Notes under the pieces: generated by a model | Databases searched by the model: none | What the model was told of the DNA's origin: nothing | What the model saw: only the letters and a program-made list of their open reading frames with translations | Part shown: positions 19,886-27,777 of the stretch, one piece after another | Position numbering within the stretch: the stretch's first letter is position 1 | Layout of the letters: every line of letters begins with the position of its first letter | Translations under genes and position numbers: made by a program | Assembly: GCA_963808545.1 (NCBI GenBank) | Contig: CAWEGB010000008.1 | Location: 186,001-250,000 of the forward strand | DNA: 64,000 nucleotides | Direction of reading: 5' to 3' | DNA from: JACVRW01 sp963808545 | GTDB lineage: Bacteria > Actinomycetota > Thermoleophilia > Solirubrobacterales > Thermoleophilaceae

Positions 19886-20038
19886 CTAGTCCTCACAGCC
19901 GACGCCGTCGCCATCGCTGTCGAGGTCGTATGGGCCGCTCCCGTTGACTGACACTGGGCCGTTCGACGTAGCGGGGTACCGACTTAGCGCAACTGAGCAA
20001 CTGAGCGCAGCAGAGGAAAGCCAAGCGCCCAGTACCAT
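19886..20038 (-). CDS. Excalibur calcium-binding micro-protein
   Basis: 50-residue reverse-strand frame. Its last 15 residues, PYDLDSDGDGVGCED, fit the Excalibur motif (D-x-D-x-D-G-x-x-C-E), an EF-hand-like extracellular calcium loop. The N-terminus (VLGAWLSSAALSCSVALS) is hydrophobic and could be a signal peptide or lipoprotein leader with Cys14. Only one Cys precedes the motif Cys, whereas longer Excalibur proteins usually have a fuller N-terminal half, so this may be a decayed remnant. No ribosome-binding site is seen. The flanking 19695-19885 shows no gene. Confidence 0.5.
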   Translation of the reverse strand: MVLGAWLSSAALSCSVALSRYPATSNGPVSVNGSGPYDLDSDGDGVGCED

Positions 20039-20085
20039 GCGCAGTGACAAGGAGTTTCCCGCTTACGGGCGAACTGACCTGGAGC

Positions 20086-20634
20086 ATGGCGCTTCGCGAC
20101 ACATGGCATCGCACGCTGGTCTACTTCGGCCTCGCCGAAGAAGAGGACCCGCGCTACGAGTCGGTGGTCAACGAGCCGGAGCCCGAGGCCGAGCTCGAGG
20201 ACCGCTACCGCGACCGGCCCAACGTGCGCCGGCTGCAGCGGCGCCGGCGTGACGAGTTCGACGACATCTTCGCCGACGAGCCGCGCGGCGGCGGGCGTGA
20301 GACGCGCGTTCTCCGGCCGGTGGGCGGCAACGGGCGCTCTGGTGGCAACGGCGGCGACATCCAGGTCCACTTGGTCATTCCCAAGAGCTTCAACGACGCG
20401 CAGCAGATCGCCGACCAGTTCAAGGACGCCATCCCGGTGATCCTCAACCTGCAGTCCAGCGACACCGAACTGTCCAAACGGCTGATCGACTTCGCGTCGG
20501 GGTTGACCTACGCCCTCGACGGCGGGATGCAGCGCATCGCCGACAAGGTCTTCCTCCTCACTCCGCGCAACGTCGAGGTTTCCGCCGAGGAGCGCGCGCG
20601 GCTGATCGAAAAGGGCTTCTTCAACCAGTCTTGA
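20086..20634 (+). CDS. sepF: Cell division protein SepF
   Basis: 182 residues. N-terminal amphipathic membrane helix MALRDTWHRTLVYFGLAEEE, a charged Arg/Glu linker, then the SepF core: VHLVIPKSFNDAQQIADQFK, IPVILNLQSSDTELSKRLIDFASGLTYALDG and GMQRIADKVFLLTPRNVEVS. SepF tethers FtsZ to the membrane in bacteria without FtsA. I start at ATG 20086 because it gives the canonical N-terminus; a GTG at 20044 is possible, and ggag sits only 1 nt before 20086. Precedes proC by 45 nt. Confidence 0.95.
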   Translation: MALRDTWHRTLVYFGLAEEEDPRYESVVNEPEPEAELEDRYRDRPNVRRLQRRRRDEFDDIFADEPRGGGRETRVLRPVGGNGRSGGNGGDIQVHLVIPKSFNDAQQIADQFKDAIPVILNLQSSDTELSKRLIDFASGLTYALDGGMQRIADKVFLLTPRNVEVSAEERARLIEKGFFNQS

Positions 20635-20679
20635 CGTCGGGGCCGGGGGCGAATGAGCCCGCTGTAGGCTTCGCCGCCG

Positions 20680-21438
20680 ATGAAGCTCGGGTTGATCGGA
20701 GCAGGAAACATGGCCTCGGCGCTCGCGCGCGGCATCGGCGAGCCCGTGCTGGTGGCCGACATCGACCCGGGCAAGGCGGAGGCGCTGGCCGCCGCCCTCG
20801 GCGGCGAGGCGGTGAGCTCGAACGCCGAGCTGGCCGACCGGGCCGACGTCGTCGTGCTCTGCCACAAGCCCAAGCAGCTCGAGGAGGTGGCCGGCGAGGT
20901 GGCCGGTCACACCGGCACGGTCGTGTCCATCCTGGCCGCCACCTCGACCGACCAGCTGGCCGGCGCCTATCCCGGGGCGTCCATCTACCGCTTCATCCCG
21001 AACATGCCCGTCGAGGTCCGGCACGGGGTGCTCTGCTACGTGCCCGGCCCCGGCGCCGACACGGGCCCCGAGGCCGAGATACTTGCCCTGATGGGCCGTG
21101 TGGGCGAGGTGATCCGACTGACCGACGAGCCGCTGATCGAGCCGGCCATGGCGCTGATGAGCTGCGCGCCCGCCTTCATGGCCCTCGTGGCCGAGAGCTT
21201 CGCCGACGCCGGCGTGGCCCACGGCCTCGACCGTCCCGATGCGCTGCGGATGGTCGTCGAGACCATGGGCGGCACGGCGGCCTGGCTGGCCCGGCACGAC
21301 TACGACACCGCCGGGCTGCGAGCTCGCGTGGCCACCCCGGGTGGCACCACCGAGCGCGGGCTGATCACCCTCGAGGAGCGGGGGATGCGCGAAGCGGCCC
21401 GGGCCACCGTGGACAGCGTCGTGGAGGCCACCCGATGA
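20680..21438 (+). CDS. proC: Pyrroline-5-carboxylate reductase
   Basis: 252 residues. Reduces P5C to proline with NAD(P)H. Rossmann entry LGLIGAGNMASALARGIG, VVLCHKPKQLEEVAGEVA, FIPNMPVEVRHGVLCYVPG, then the C-terminal dimer domain with ALMSCAPAFMALVAESFADAGVAHGLD and VATPGGTTERGLITLEERG. A TAGGCT box at 20665-20670 lies 9 nt before the ATG, so it probably has its own leaderless promoter although it follows sepF. Overlaps yggT by 4 nt. Confidence 0.95.
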   Translation: MKLGLIGAGNMASALARGIGEPVLVADIDPGKAEALAAALGGEAVSSNAELADRADVVVLCHKPKQLEEVAGEVAGHTGTVVSILAATSTDQLAGAYPGASIYRFIPNMPVEVRHGVLCYVPGPGADTGPEAEILALMGRVGEVIRLTDEPLIEPAMALMSCAPAFMALVAESFADAGVAHGLDRPDALRMVVETMGGTAAWLARHDYDTAGLRARVATPGGTTERGLITLEERGMREAARATVDSVVEATR

Positions 21439-21722
21439 CCCGTGGCGACATCGCCGACTACGTGCGCACGCTGGCGCTCGTGTACCTGGTGCTCATATTC
21501 ATCCGGATCATCCTCAGCTGGATCCCGCGCATCCCCTACAACCGGGTGCTCAACGGGTTCCTGAAGTTCGTGACCGACGTGACGGATCCCTACCTGAACC
21601 TGTTCCGGCGCATCCTGCCCCCGGTGCGCATCGGCCCCGGCGCACTCGATCTCAGCCCGATCGTCGGCACCTTCGTGCTCATCATCGTGAGCAGCCTGGT
21701 GGCCGGCCTCATCGAAGGCTGA
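21435..21722 (+). CDS. YggT family membrane protein
   Basis: 95 residues with two TM segments (ALVYLVLIFIRIILSWIP and LSPIVGTFVLIIVSSLVAGL) separated by the family signature VTDPYLNLFRRILPPVRIG. YggT proteins sit in the sepF/proC neighbourhood in many Gram-positives and are implicated in division-associated membrane organisation or osmotic stress; the exact role is open. ATG overlaps the proC stop (ATGA). Confidence 0.92.
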   Translation: MTRGDIADYVRTLALVYLVLIFIRIILSWIPRIPYNRVLNGFLKFVTDVTDPYLNLFRRILPPVRIGPGALDLSPIVGTFVLIIVSSLVAGLIEG

Positions 21723-21723
21723 C

Positions 21724-22194
21724 GTGGCACGCCTCGGCGGACCGGCCGCCGTCGCGGCCACCGCCGCCGTGGTGGTCGCCCTTGACCAGGTGACCAAGCA
21801 GCTGGCCGACTCGAACGTGGAGCGCGGGGACGAGGTGAGCGTGTTCCCCGGCCTGGCGATCACCAACACGCGCAACACCGGCGTGGCCTTCGGCGCCTTC
21901 GAGGGCGCGGGCCTCGTGGTGGCGGTGCTGATCGGGATCTCGCTCGTGCTGCTGCTGGGGTACTTCTGGCGCCATCGCGCCATGCCGTGGCTGTGGCTCC
22001 CGGTGGGGATGCTCCTCGGCGGGGCCCTCGGCAATCTCGCCGACCGCGCTCGGGAGGGAGCCGTGATCGACTTCATCGACCCGGTGGCCTGGCCGGCGTT
22101 CAACGTGGCCGACTCCTGCATCGTGGTCGGCGTGTTCGTCCTGCTGTTGGTCGTGGAGCGTTCGGCGAAGGCTCAGCAGCGGGAGGGCACCTGA
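21724..22194 (+). CDS. lspA: Lipoprotein signal peptidase
   Basis: 156 residues, four predicted TM helices. Cleaves signal peptides of prolipoproteins after lipidation. Conserved boxes: ALDQVTKQLADSN, FPGLAITNTRNTGVAFGAF, and the catalytic aspartates in GGALGNLADRAREGAVIDFID and FNVADSCIVVG. GTG start 1 nt after the yggT stop. Followed by rluD with a 4-nt overlap, an lspA-rluD pair conserved in many bacteria. Confidence 0.96.
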   Translation: MARLGGPAAVAATAAVVVALDQVTKQLADSNVERGDEVSVFPGLAITNTRNTGVAFGAFEGAGLVVAVLIGISLVLLLGYFWRHRAMPWLWLPVGMLLGGALGNLADRAREGAVIDFIDPVAWPAFNVADSCIVVGVFVLLLVVERSAKAQQREGT

Positions 22195-23144
22195 CGGCCG
22201 ACCGCGAACCGCAGCGGCTCTTCGAGGCGGCCGCCGAGGACGAGGGGCTGCGCCTCGACGCGTTCCTCGCCGCTCGCGGCGCCGCGCCGTCGCGAGCGGC
22301 CGCCCAGCGGGCGATCGAGGACGGGTCGGTGACCGTGGACGGGCGGGTGCGGCCCAAGAACCACCGCCTGGCGGCCGGGCAGACGGTGGGCGTGCGAAGC
22401 ACTCCGAACACCGTGACGGCGGCGGACACGGCGGCCGTGCCCTTCGAGGTGGTCTACGAGGACGATCAGTTGCTGGTGGTGGACAAACCGGCCGGGGTGG
22501 TCACCCATCCGGCCCCCGGGCACCGCGGCGCCACCCTGGCCGAGGCCCTGGCCGGGCGTGTGGCCGGTGGCGCCGACCCCGACCGGGCGGGCATCGTGCA
22601 CCGGCTGGACCGCGACACATCCGGTCTGATGGTGGTGGCTCGCAGCGAGGAGGCGCACGCCGCCCTGCAGCGGATGATGAAGGCCCGCGAGGTCACCCGG
22701 GAGTACCTGGCGCTGGTGACCGGCCATCCCGACGCCGAGCGGGGCACGATCGACGCGCCGCTGGGCCGCGATCGCCGGCGTCGCACCGCGATGTCCACCC
22801 GGACCGACCGCGGTCGCGAGGCGGTGACCCACTTCGAGGTCGTCGAGCGGCTGGCGCGCACCGCGCTCCTGCGGGTGCGACTCGAGACCGGCCGGACCCA
22901 CCAGATCCGCGCTCATTTCGAGGCCATCGGCCATCCGGTGTGCGGCGATCGCGCCTACGGAGGGGCCGCGTGCGGCCGCCGGCTGAGCCTCGACCGCCAA
23001 TTTCTCCACGCGTGCCTGTTGATGTTTAGGCACCCCACGACGGGGGAACTTCTGACGTGCGAGTCCAAACCACCCGTCGATCTGCGTCATGCGCTTGATG
23101 CAGCGAGACGGGAGCCAGTCTCCGGAGGGCCAGACGGGGGCTGA
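22191..23144 (+). CDS. rluD: RluD-type 23S rRNA pseudouridine synthase, CTG start
   Basis: About 317 residues. N-terminal S4 domain (LRLDAFLAARGAAPSRAAAQRAIEDGSVTVDG), then the RluA/RluD catalytic core: LLVVDKPAGVVTHPAPGH, the catalytic Asp motif GIVHRLDRDTSGLMVVA, and LETGRTHQIRAHFEAIGHPVCGD. No ATG, GTG or TTG exists in frame before the S4 domain; CTG 22191 overlaps the lspA stop (CTGA) and is preceded by gggagg (22181-22186) at 4-nt spacing, so CTG is the likely start codon. Ends just before a strong terminator. Confidence 0.93.
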   Translation: MTADREPQRLFEAAAEDEGLRLDAFLAARGAAPSRAAAQRAIEDGSVTVDGRVRPKNHRLAAGQTVGVRSTPNTVTAADTAAVPFEVVYEDDQLLVVDKPAGVVTHPAPGHRGATLAEALAGRVAGGADPDRAGIVHRLDRDTSGLMVVARSEEAHAALQRMMKAREVTREYLALVTGHPDAERGTIDAPLGRDRRRRTAMSTRTDRGREAVTHFEVVERLARTALLRVRLETGRTHQIRAHFEAIGHPVCGDRAYGGAACGRRLSLDRQFLHACLLMFRHPTTGELLTCESKPPVDLRHALDAARREPVSGGPDGG

Positions 23145-23151
23145 AACTAGA

Positions 23152-23184
23152 GCGAGGCGGTCTTCGGACCGTCTCGCTTTTTTT
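23152..23184 (+). terminator. Strong intrinsic terminator
   Basis: 11-bp stem gcgaggcggtc (23152-23162) / gaccgtctcgc (23167-23177) with a ttcg tetraloop and a run of seven T (23178-23184). It ends the sepF-rluD transcription unit and insulates rpsB. Confidence 0.95.
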
Positions 23185-23337
23185 CTGCTCGCCCTCGATG
23201 GCTATCCTTGAGCGCCGTTACGCAAAGCAACCCCTCCGGTTGACGACGCGGCCCTGCCCGGGAACCAGACAGCCCGGGTCCGCTGACTCGCCGGTGGGCA
23301 GCCAGTCCAAACCGAGTACGAACAAGGGAGCACCTCT
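23185..23337 (+). promoter_or_regulatory. rpsB upstream region with leader hairpin
   Basis: Between the terminator and rpsB. A TATCCT box lies at 23203-23208 and a TTGACG element at 23238; either could belong to a promoter. A 6-bp inverted repeat, cccggg at about 23257 and again at about 23273, could fold in a leader mRNA. S2 leaders are autoregulated in several bacteria; that this one is remains a guess. Confidence 0.35.
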
Positions 23338-24252
23338 TTGGCCACCGAGATCGGCATCCGAGAGCTGCTGGAGGCCGGCGTCCACTTCGGCCACCAGACG
23401 CGCCGCTGGAACCCCAAGATGCGTCGTTTCATCTTCGGCGAGCGAGACGGCATTCACATCATCGACCTGCAGAAGACCGAGCGTCTGCTGCACAACGCCC
23501 AGGAGTTCGCCGGCGACCTCGCCGGGCGGGGCGGCACGGTGCTGTTCGTGGGCACCAAGAAGCAGGCCCGCGACACGATCAAGGAAGCCGCCACGGCGTG
23601 CGGCATGCCCTATATCGACCAGCGCTGGCTGGGCGGTCTGCTCACCAACTTCCAGACCATCTCCAAGCGCATCAAGCGCCTGCACGAGCTGCGCGACTGG
23701 ACCGAGAGCGGCAGCATGGACCTGCTCCCGGTACGGGAGCGGATCGCGGCGATGGCCGAGCGCGACAAGCTCGAGACCAACCTCGGCGGGGTAGCCGACC
23801 TCCAGCGCCCGCCGGACGCAATGTTCGTCGTGGACCTCAAGACCGAGGCCATCGGCCTGCGCGAGGGCACACGGTTGAAGATCCCGATCATCGGCCTGGT
23901 GGACACCAATTGCGATCCCGATCCGGTGACCTACGTGATCCCCGGAAACGACGACGCGATTCGCTCCTGCAAGGTCGTGATCGAGGGCATCGCCGACGTG
24001 GTGCGCGACCGCGCCCAGCGCTTCAGGGCCGAGGAGGAGGCCGCCCGCCGCGAGCGCGAGGAGGCCGAGCGCCGCGAAGCCGAGGAGCGAGCTCTGCGCG
24101 AGGCGGAGGAGAAGGAGCGCCAGGAGGCCGAGGAGCGCGCTCGGCGCGAGGCCGAAGAGGCCGGCTTCTCACCCGACGAACCCGCTCAGCCCGTGCCCGA
24201 GGGCGCCGCGCCGCGCGAGCGCCGCACCTTCGATCCCGACGAGGAGTCCTGA
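23338..24252 (+). CDS. rpsB: 30S ribosomal protein S2, extended C-terminus
   Basis: 304 residues. Core S2 signatures: IRELLEAGVHFGHQTRRWNPKM, GTVLFVGTKKQARDTIKEAA, DQRWLGGLLTNFQTISKRI, and IIGLVDTNCDPDPVTYVIPGNDDAIRS. The start is TTG 23338 with a good aagggag (23324-23330). Compared with about 240 residues in most bacteria, there is an extra tail from about residue 225 of nearly uninterrupted Glu/Arg/Ala heptads, predicted to form a long charged helix, ending in a Pro/Asp tail. Followed immediately by tsf (shared base), the universal rpsB-tsf order. Confidence 0.97.
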   Translation: MATEIGIRELLEAGVHFGHQTRRWNPKMRRFIFGERDGIHIIDLQKTERLLHNAQEFAGDLAGRGGTVLFVGTKKQARDTIKEAATACGMPYIDQRWLGGLLTNFQTISKRIKRLHELRDWTESGSMDLLPVRERIAAMAERDKLETNLGGVADLQRPPDAMFVVDLKTEAIGLREGTRLKIPIIGLVDTNCDPDPVTYVIPGNDDAIRSCKVVIEGIADVVRDRAQRFRAEEEAARREREEAERREAEERALREAEEKERQEAEERARREAEEAGFSPDEPAQPVPEGAAPRERRTFDPDEES

Positions 24253-24866
24253 TGAGCATCGCCGTTTCCGCTCAAGACGTGAAGGCCCTGCGCGACCGCA
24301 CCGGTGCGGGGATGATGGACTCGAAGAAGGCTCTTCAGGAGGCGGGCGGCGATGTCGACAAGGCGATCGAGATCCTGCGCGTCAAGGGCCAGGCCTCAGC
24401 GGCCAAGCGTGGCGGCCGAGCGGCCACCGAGGGCGTCGTGACGAGCTACATCCACGCCGGCGGCAAGATCGGCGTGCTGGTGGAGGTCGACTGCGAAACC
24501 GACTTCGTGGCTCGCACCGAGCCGTTCCAGGAGTTCGCCCGTGACGTGGCGGTGCACGTGGCCGCCGCCCCCGATCTGCGCTATGTCTCGGACGACCAGG
24601 TCGAGGACGAGTGGCGCGAGGCCGAGTTGCGGGTCTTCCGTGACCAGGCCGCGGCCGAGGGCAAGCCCGAGAACGTCCAGGAGCGGATCGTCGAGGGCAA
24701 GCTCAAGAAGCGGCTCGACGAGGTCGTGCTGCTCCACCAGCGGCACGTGAACGAGGACAAGCACGAGAGCAAGACGCTCGAGGAGCTGCGGGCCGAGCTG
24801 GCGGCGAACACCGGGGAGAACATCGTCATAAGGCGCTTCGCGAAGTTCCAGGTCGGCGAGGAGTGA
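24252..24866 (+). CDS. tsf: Translation elongation factor Ts
   Basis: 204 residues, somewhat short compared with the E. coli protein but normal for this type with one core half-domain reduced. Exchanges GDP for GTP on EF-Tu. N-terminal UBA-like domain VSAQDVKALRDRTGAGMMDSKKALQEAGGD, then the core VLVEVDCETDFVARTEPFQEFARDVAVHVAA and the C-terminal GENIVIRRFAKFQVGE. ATG overlaps the rpsB stop by 1 nt (TGATG); stop overlaps pyrH by 4 nt. Confidence 0.97.
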   Translation: MSIAVSAQDVKALRDRTGAGMMDSKKALQEAGGDVDKAIEILRVKGQASAAKRGGRAATEGVVTSYIHAGGKIGVLVEVDCETDFVARTEPFQEFARDVAVHVAAAPDLRYVSDDQVEDEWREAELRVFRDQAAAEGKPENVQERIVEGKLKKRLDEVVLLHQRHVNEDKHESKTLEELRAELAANTGENIVIRRFAKFQVGEE

Positions 24867-25591
24867 AGCCCGCCTTCGAGCGGATACTCCTCAAGCTCTC
24901 GGGCGAGGCGCTGCTGGGCGACCTCGAATACGGCGCCGACCCCGATCGCATCGCCGCCATCGCCCGCGAGGTCAAGGCCACGCACGACCGCGGCGTGGAG
25001 ATCGCGGTGGTGGTCGGGGGAGGCAACATCTACCGAGGGCTCGCCGGCGCGGCGGCGGGAATGGACCGCGCCACCGGCGACTACATGGGCATGCTGGCCA
25101 CGGTGCTGAACGCCCTGGCGCTGCAGGACGCGCTCGAGAAGATCGGCGCGCACACCCGGGTGCAGTCCGCCATCACGATCTCAGAGGTGGCCGAGCCCTA
25201 CATCCGCCGCCGGGCCATGCGCCACCTCGAGAAGGGCCGCATCGTGATCTTCGCGGGCGGCACCGGGAACCCGTTCTTCACCACCGACACCGCGGCCGCC
25301 CTGCGCGCACTGGAGATTCACGCGGAAGCGCTTCTGATGGCCAAGAACGGGGTGCAGGGCGTCTACACGGCCGACCCCCGCACCAATCCCGACGCGCGCT
25401 TCATCGAGGAGATCTCGCACGTCGAGGCCATCGAGCAGCGACTGGCGGTGATGGACTCCACGGCCCTCTCGCTGTGCATGGACAATTCGCTTCCGATACA
25501 CGTGTTCAACATGGACGACGAGGGCAACATCGACCGGATAGTGTCCGGCGAGCGAGTGGGGACGGTGGTGAGGACAGCCGGCGATGAGTGA
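24863..25591 (+). CDS. pyrH: Uridylate kinase
   Basis: 242 residues, amino-acid kinase fold. Phosphorylates UMP to UDP. Signatures: RILLKLSGEALLGD, VVVGGGNIYRGLAGAAAGMDRATGDYMGMLATVLNALAL, GRIVIFAGGTGNPFFTTDTAAALRA and the C-terminal DSTALSLCMDNSLPIHVFNM. GTG start in a 4-nt overlap with tsf, 8-nt overlap with frr: rpsB-tsf-pyrH-frr is the classic order. Confidence 0.97.
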   Translation: MKPAFERILLKLSGEALLGDLEYGADPDRIAAIAREVKATHDRGVEIAVVVGGGNIYRGLAGAAAGMDRATGDYMGMLATVLNALALQDALEKIGAHTRVQSAITISEVAEPYIRRRAMRHLEKGRIVIFAGGTGNPFFTTDTAAALRALEIHAEALLMAKNGVQGVYTADPRTNPDARFIEEISHVEAIEQRLAVMDSTALSLCMDNSLPIHVFNMDDEGNIDRIVSGERVGTVVRTAGDE

Positions 25592-26153
25592 CGAAATCCT
25601 CAAGGATTTCCTGGACGAGGCGCAGGCTCGCATGGACAAGTCCGTGGAGGCCACACGTAGCGAGTTCTCCACCGTTCGCACCGGACGCGCCTCGCCTCAC
25701 CTGCTCGACCGCATCGAGGTCGACTACTACGGGGCCAAGACGCCGCTGCGCCAATTGGCGCAGGTGTCGGCCACCGAGGCGCGGCTGCTGACCATCACGC
25801 CCTATGACAAGAACTCGATCAAGCTGATCGAGAAGGCAATACTCGAATCGGACGTGGGCCTCACGCCCTCGAACGACGGCAATCTGATCCGCCTGTCGAT
25901 CCCCGAGCTCACCGAGGAGCGCCGTCGCGACCTCGTGAAGATCGTGCACGGGATCGCCGAGCAGGGCCGGGTGTCGGTGCGCAACGTTCGTCGCGACGTG
26001 ATGCACGACCTGCGCGAGCTCAAGAACGAGGGCGAGGTGGGCTCCGACGACGAGCATCGTGCCGAGGACGCCCTGCAGAAGCTCACCGACTCCCACGTGG
26101 GCGAGATCGACACCGCTCTCGCCGGCAAGGAAGAAGAGATCCTCGAGGTGTGA
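25584..26153 (+). CDS. frr: Ribosome recycling factor
   Basis: 189 residues. Splits post-termination ribosomes together with EF-G. Conserved blocks ARMDKSVEATRSEFSTVRTGRASPHLLDRIEVDYYGAKTPL, LTITPYDKNSIKLIEKAILESDVGLTPSNDGNLIRLSIPELTEERR and the C-terminal helix with VRNVRRDVMHDLRELK. ATG overlaps pyrH by 8 nt; stop overlaps uppS by 4 nt. Confidence 0.97.
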   Translation: MSDEILKDFLDEAQARMDKSVEATRSEFSTVRTGRASPHLLDRIEVDYYGAKTPLRQLAQVSATEARLLTITPYDKNSIKLIEKAILESDVGLTPSNDGNLIRLSIPELTEERRRDLVKIVHGIAEQGRVSVRNVRRDVMHDLRELKNEGEVGSDDEHRAEDALQKLTDSHVGEIDTALAGKEEEILEV

Positions 26154-26827
26154 GCGCCGGCCACGCCCGTGCGCGCTACGTGGCCATCATCACCGACGGC
26201 AACGGGCGCTGGGCCGAGAGCCGCGGTCTGCCGGTGCTGGCGGGCCACGAGGCGGGAGCCGACGTGGTCAAGGCCCGGCTTCGTGACGCCGCCGAGCTGG
26301 GCATCCGCGAGCTGACCGTCTATTCGTTCTCGACCGAGAACTGGTCGCGGCCCCCCACGGAGGTCGACGGCCTGATGACCATGTTCGCGCGACGGATCGA
26401 CCTGGAGACCCCGGAGCTCGACCAGCAGGGCGTGCGGATGCGCTTCATCGGCCGGCGCGACGGCCTCGATGCCGGCCTCCTGGAGCGCATGGAGTGGGCC
26501 GAGAAGACGACCTCAGCCAACGACCGCATCACGCTGTTCGTCGCCTTCAACTACGGCGGCAGGGCGGAGATCGTGGACGCGGCACGAACCTTCACTGGTG
26601 ACACCGAAGGGGAGTTCCGCGAGCACCTCTACGCGCCCGACATGCACGATCCCGACCTGCTGATACGAACGAGCGGCGAAGTTCGCATCTCCAACTACCT
26701 GCTGTGGCAGTGCGCGTACTCCGAGTTCGTGTTCCGCGACGAGCTGTGGCCGGACTTCTCGCGCGAGGCCTTCGAGGCCTCGCTGGACGAGTACGAAGCC
26801 CGCCGGCGCCGGTTCGGGGGCCGCTAG
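26150..26827 (+). CDS. uppS: Isoprenyl (undecaprenyl) diphosphate synthase
   Basis: 225 residues. Cis-prenyltransferase that makes the lipid carrier for cell-wall precursors. Signatures: YVAIITDGNGRWAESRGLP with catalytic Asp, GHEAGAD, LTVYSFSTENWSRP, VAFNYGGRAEIVDAAR, and DLLIRTSGEVRISNYLLWQCAYSEF. Position 6 of the first motif is Thr rather than the common Met (IIMDGNGRW). Chain length cannot be read by eye. GTG start overlaps frr. Confidence 0.95.
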   Translation: MSAGHARARYVAIITDGNGRWAESRGLPVLAGHEAGADVVKARLRDAAELGIRELTVYSFSTENWSRPPTEVDGLMTMFARRIDLETPELDQQGVRMRFIGRRDGLDAGLLERMEWAEKTTSANDRITLFVAFNYGGRAEIVDAARTFTGDTEGEFREHLYAPDMHDPDLLIRTSGEVRISNYLLWQCAYSEFVFRDELWPDFSREAFEASLDEYEARRRRFGGR

Positions 26828-26830
26828 CGC

Positions 26831-27742
26831 GTGGCCGCCACCCGACGGGAACGAGCCTCGGAGGAGGAGGACCTGCGGCTGAGCCGCGACGACGTCGAGC
26901 GCCCTCGCCGGGGAGGGGGCGACCTCGGGCCGCGCATCCTGTTCGCGATCCCGGCGATCGCCTTCGCCCTCTTCATCGTCCTCGAGGGCGGCGAGGTCTT
27001 CGCGCTCGGTCTGCTCGTGCTGGGGGTCGTGGCGCTGCGGGAGCTGTACACGCTCATGGGCCGTGTGCGCCCGCCGGCCCTCGCCGGCTTCCTGGCGCTC
27101 GCGGGGCTGCTGGTGGCGGCGCTCTACGGCGAGCCGCGGCACGTGATCATGGTGCTGGTTGCGGCCGTCCCGGTGACCTTTCTGCTGGCGCTCGTTCGGC
27201 CGCGCCGCGAGAACGTGTCCTGGGCCATCGCCGCCACGCTCTTCGGAGTCCTGTGGATCGGCGTGGCCATGGCGCACGCCGTGTGGCTGCGGGAGCTCGT
27301 CCAGCCGGGAGCGGGCGGCGACGACATCGTGATCGGCACGGGGCTGCTGATCGACGTGCTGATCGCCACGTTCCTGGGCGACACGTTCGCCTACCTCGGT
27401 GGGCGCTTCTACGGCCGGACTCCGCTGGCGCCGCTGATCTCGCCCAACAAGACGCTCGAAGGGCTGGCCATCGGGGTGGTGGGCGGCACCGCCGCCTTCT
27501 GGTTCGCCGGCCTCTACCAGGATTGGCTGACCGGGCCGGACGCGCTGCTGATCGGCGCGCTGGTGGCGCTTGCCGCTCCCATGGGCGACCTGTTCGAGTC
27601 GCTCATCAAGCGCGACCTGGAGGTCAAGGACACGGGCACCCTGTTCGGCCCCCACGGCGGGGTGCTCGACCGCCTCGACGCCTGCTTCTTCTCCATCCCC
27701 GTGGCCTACTACGCCGCGATCGGCCTGGGCTACGGGGCCTGA
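26831..27742 (+). CDS. cdsA: Phosphatidate cytidylyltransferase
   Basis: 303 residues with an N-terminal basic cytosolic stretch (about 40 residues) and roughly seven to eight TM helices. Converts phosphatidate to CDP-diacylglycerol. The C-terminal signature is complete: APMGDLFESLIKRDLEVKD then TGTLFGPHGGVLDRLDACFF. Also PLISPNKTLEGLAIG. GTG start 3 nt after the uppS stop; the uppS-cdsA-dxr-rseP order is conserved in many bacteria. Confidence 0.95.
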   Translation: MAATRRERASEEEDLRLSRDDVERPRRGGGDLGPRILFAIPAIAFALFIVLEGGEVFALGLLVLGVVALRELYTLMGRVRPPALAGFLALAGLLVAALYGEPRHVIMVLVAAVPVTFLLALVRPRRENVSWAIAATLFGVLWIGVAMAHAVWLRELVQPGAGGDDIVIGTGLLIDVLIATFLGDTFAYLGGRFYGRTPLAPLISPNKTLEGLAIGVVGGTAAFWFAGLYQDWLTGPDALLIGALVALAAPMGDLFESLIKRDLEVKDTGTLFGPHGGVLDRLDACFFSIPVAYYAAIGLGYGA

Positions 27743-27777
27743 CTTCGGGACGGGCGCCCCTCCCTACACTCAAACGG

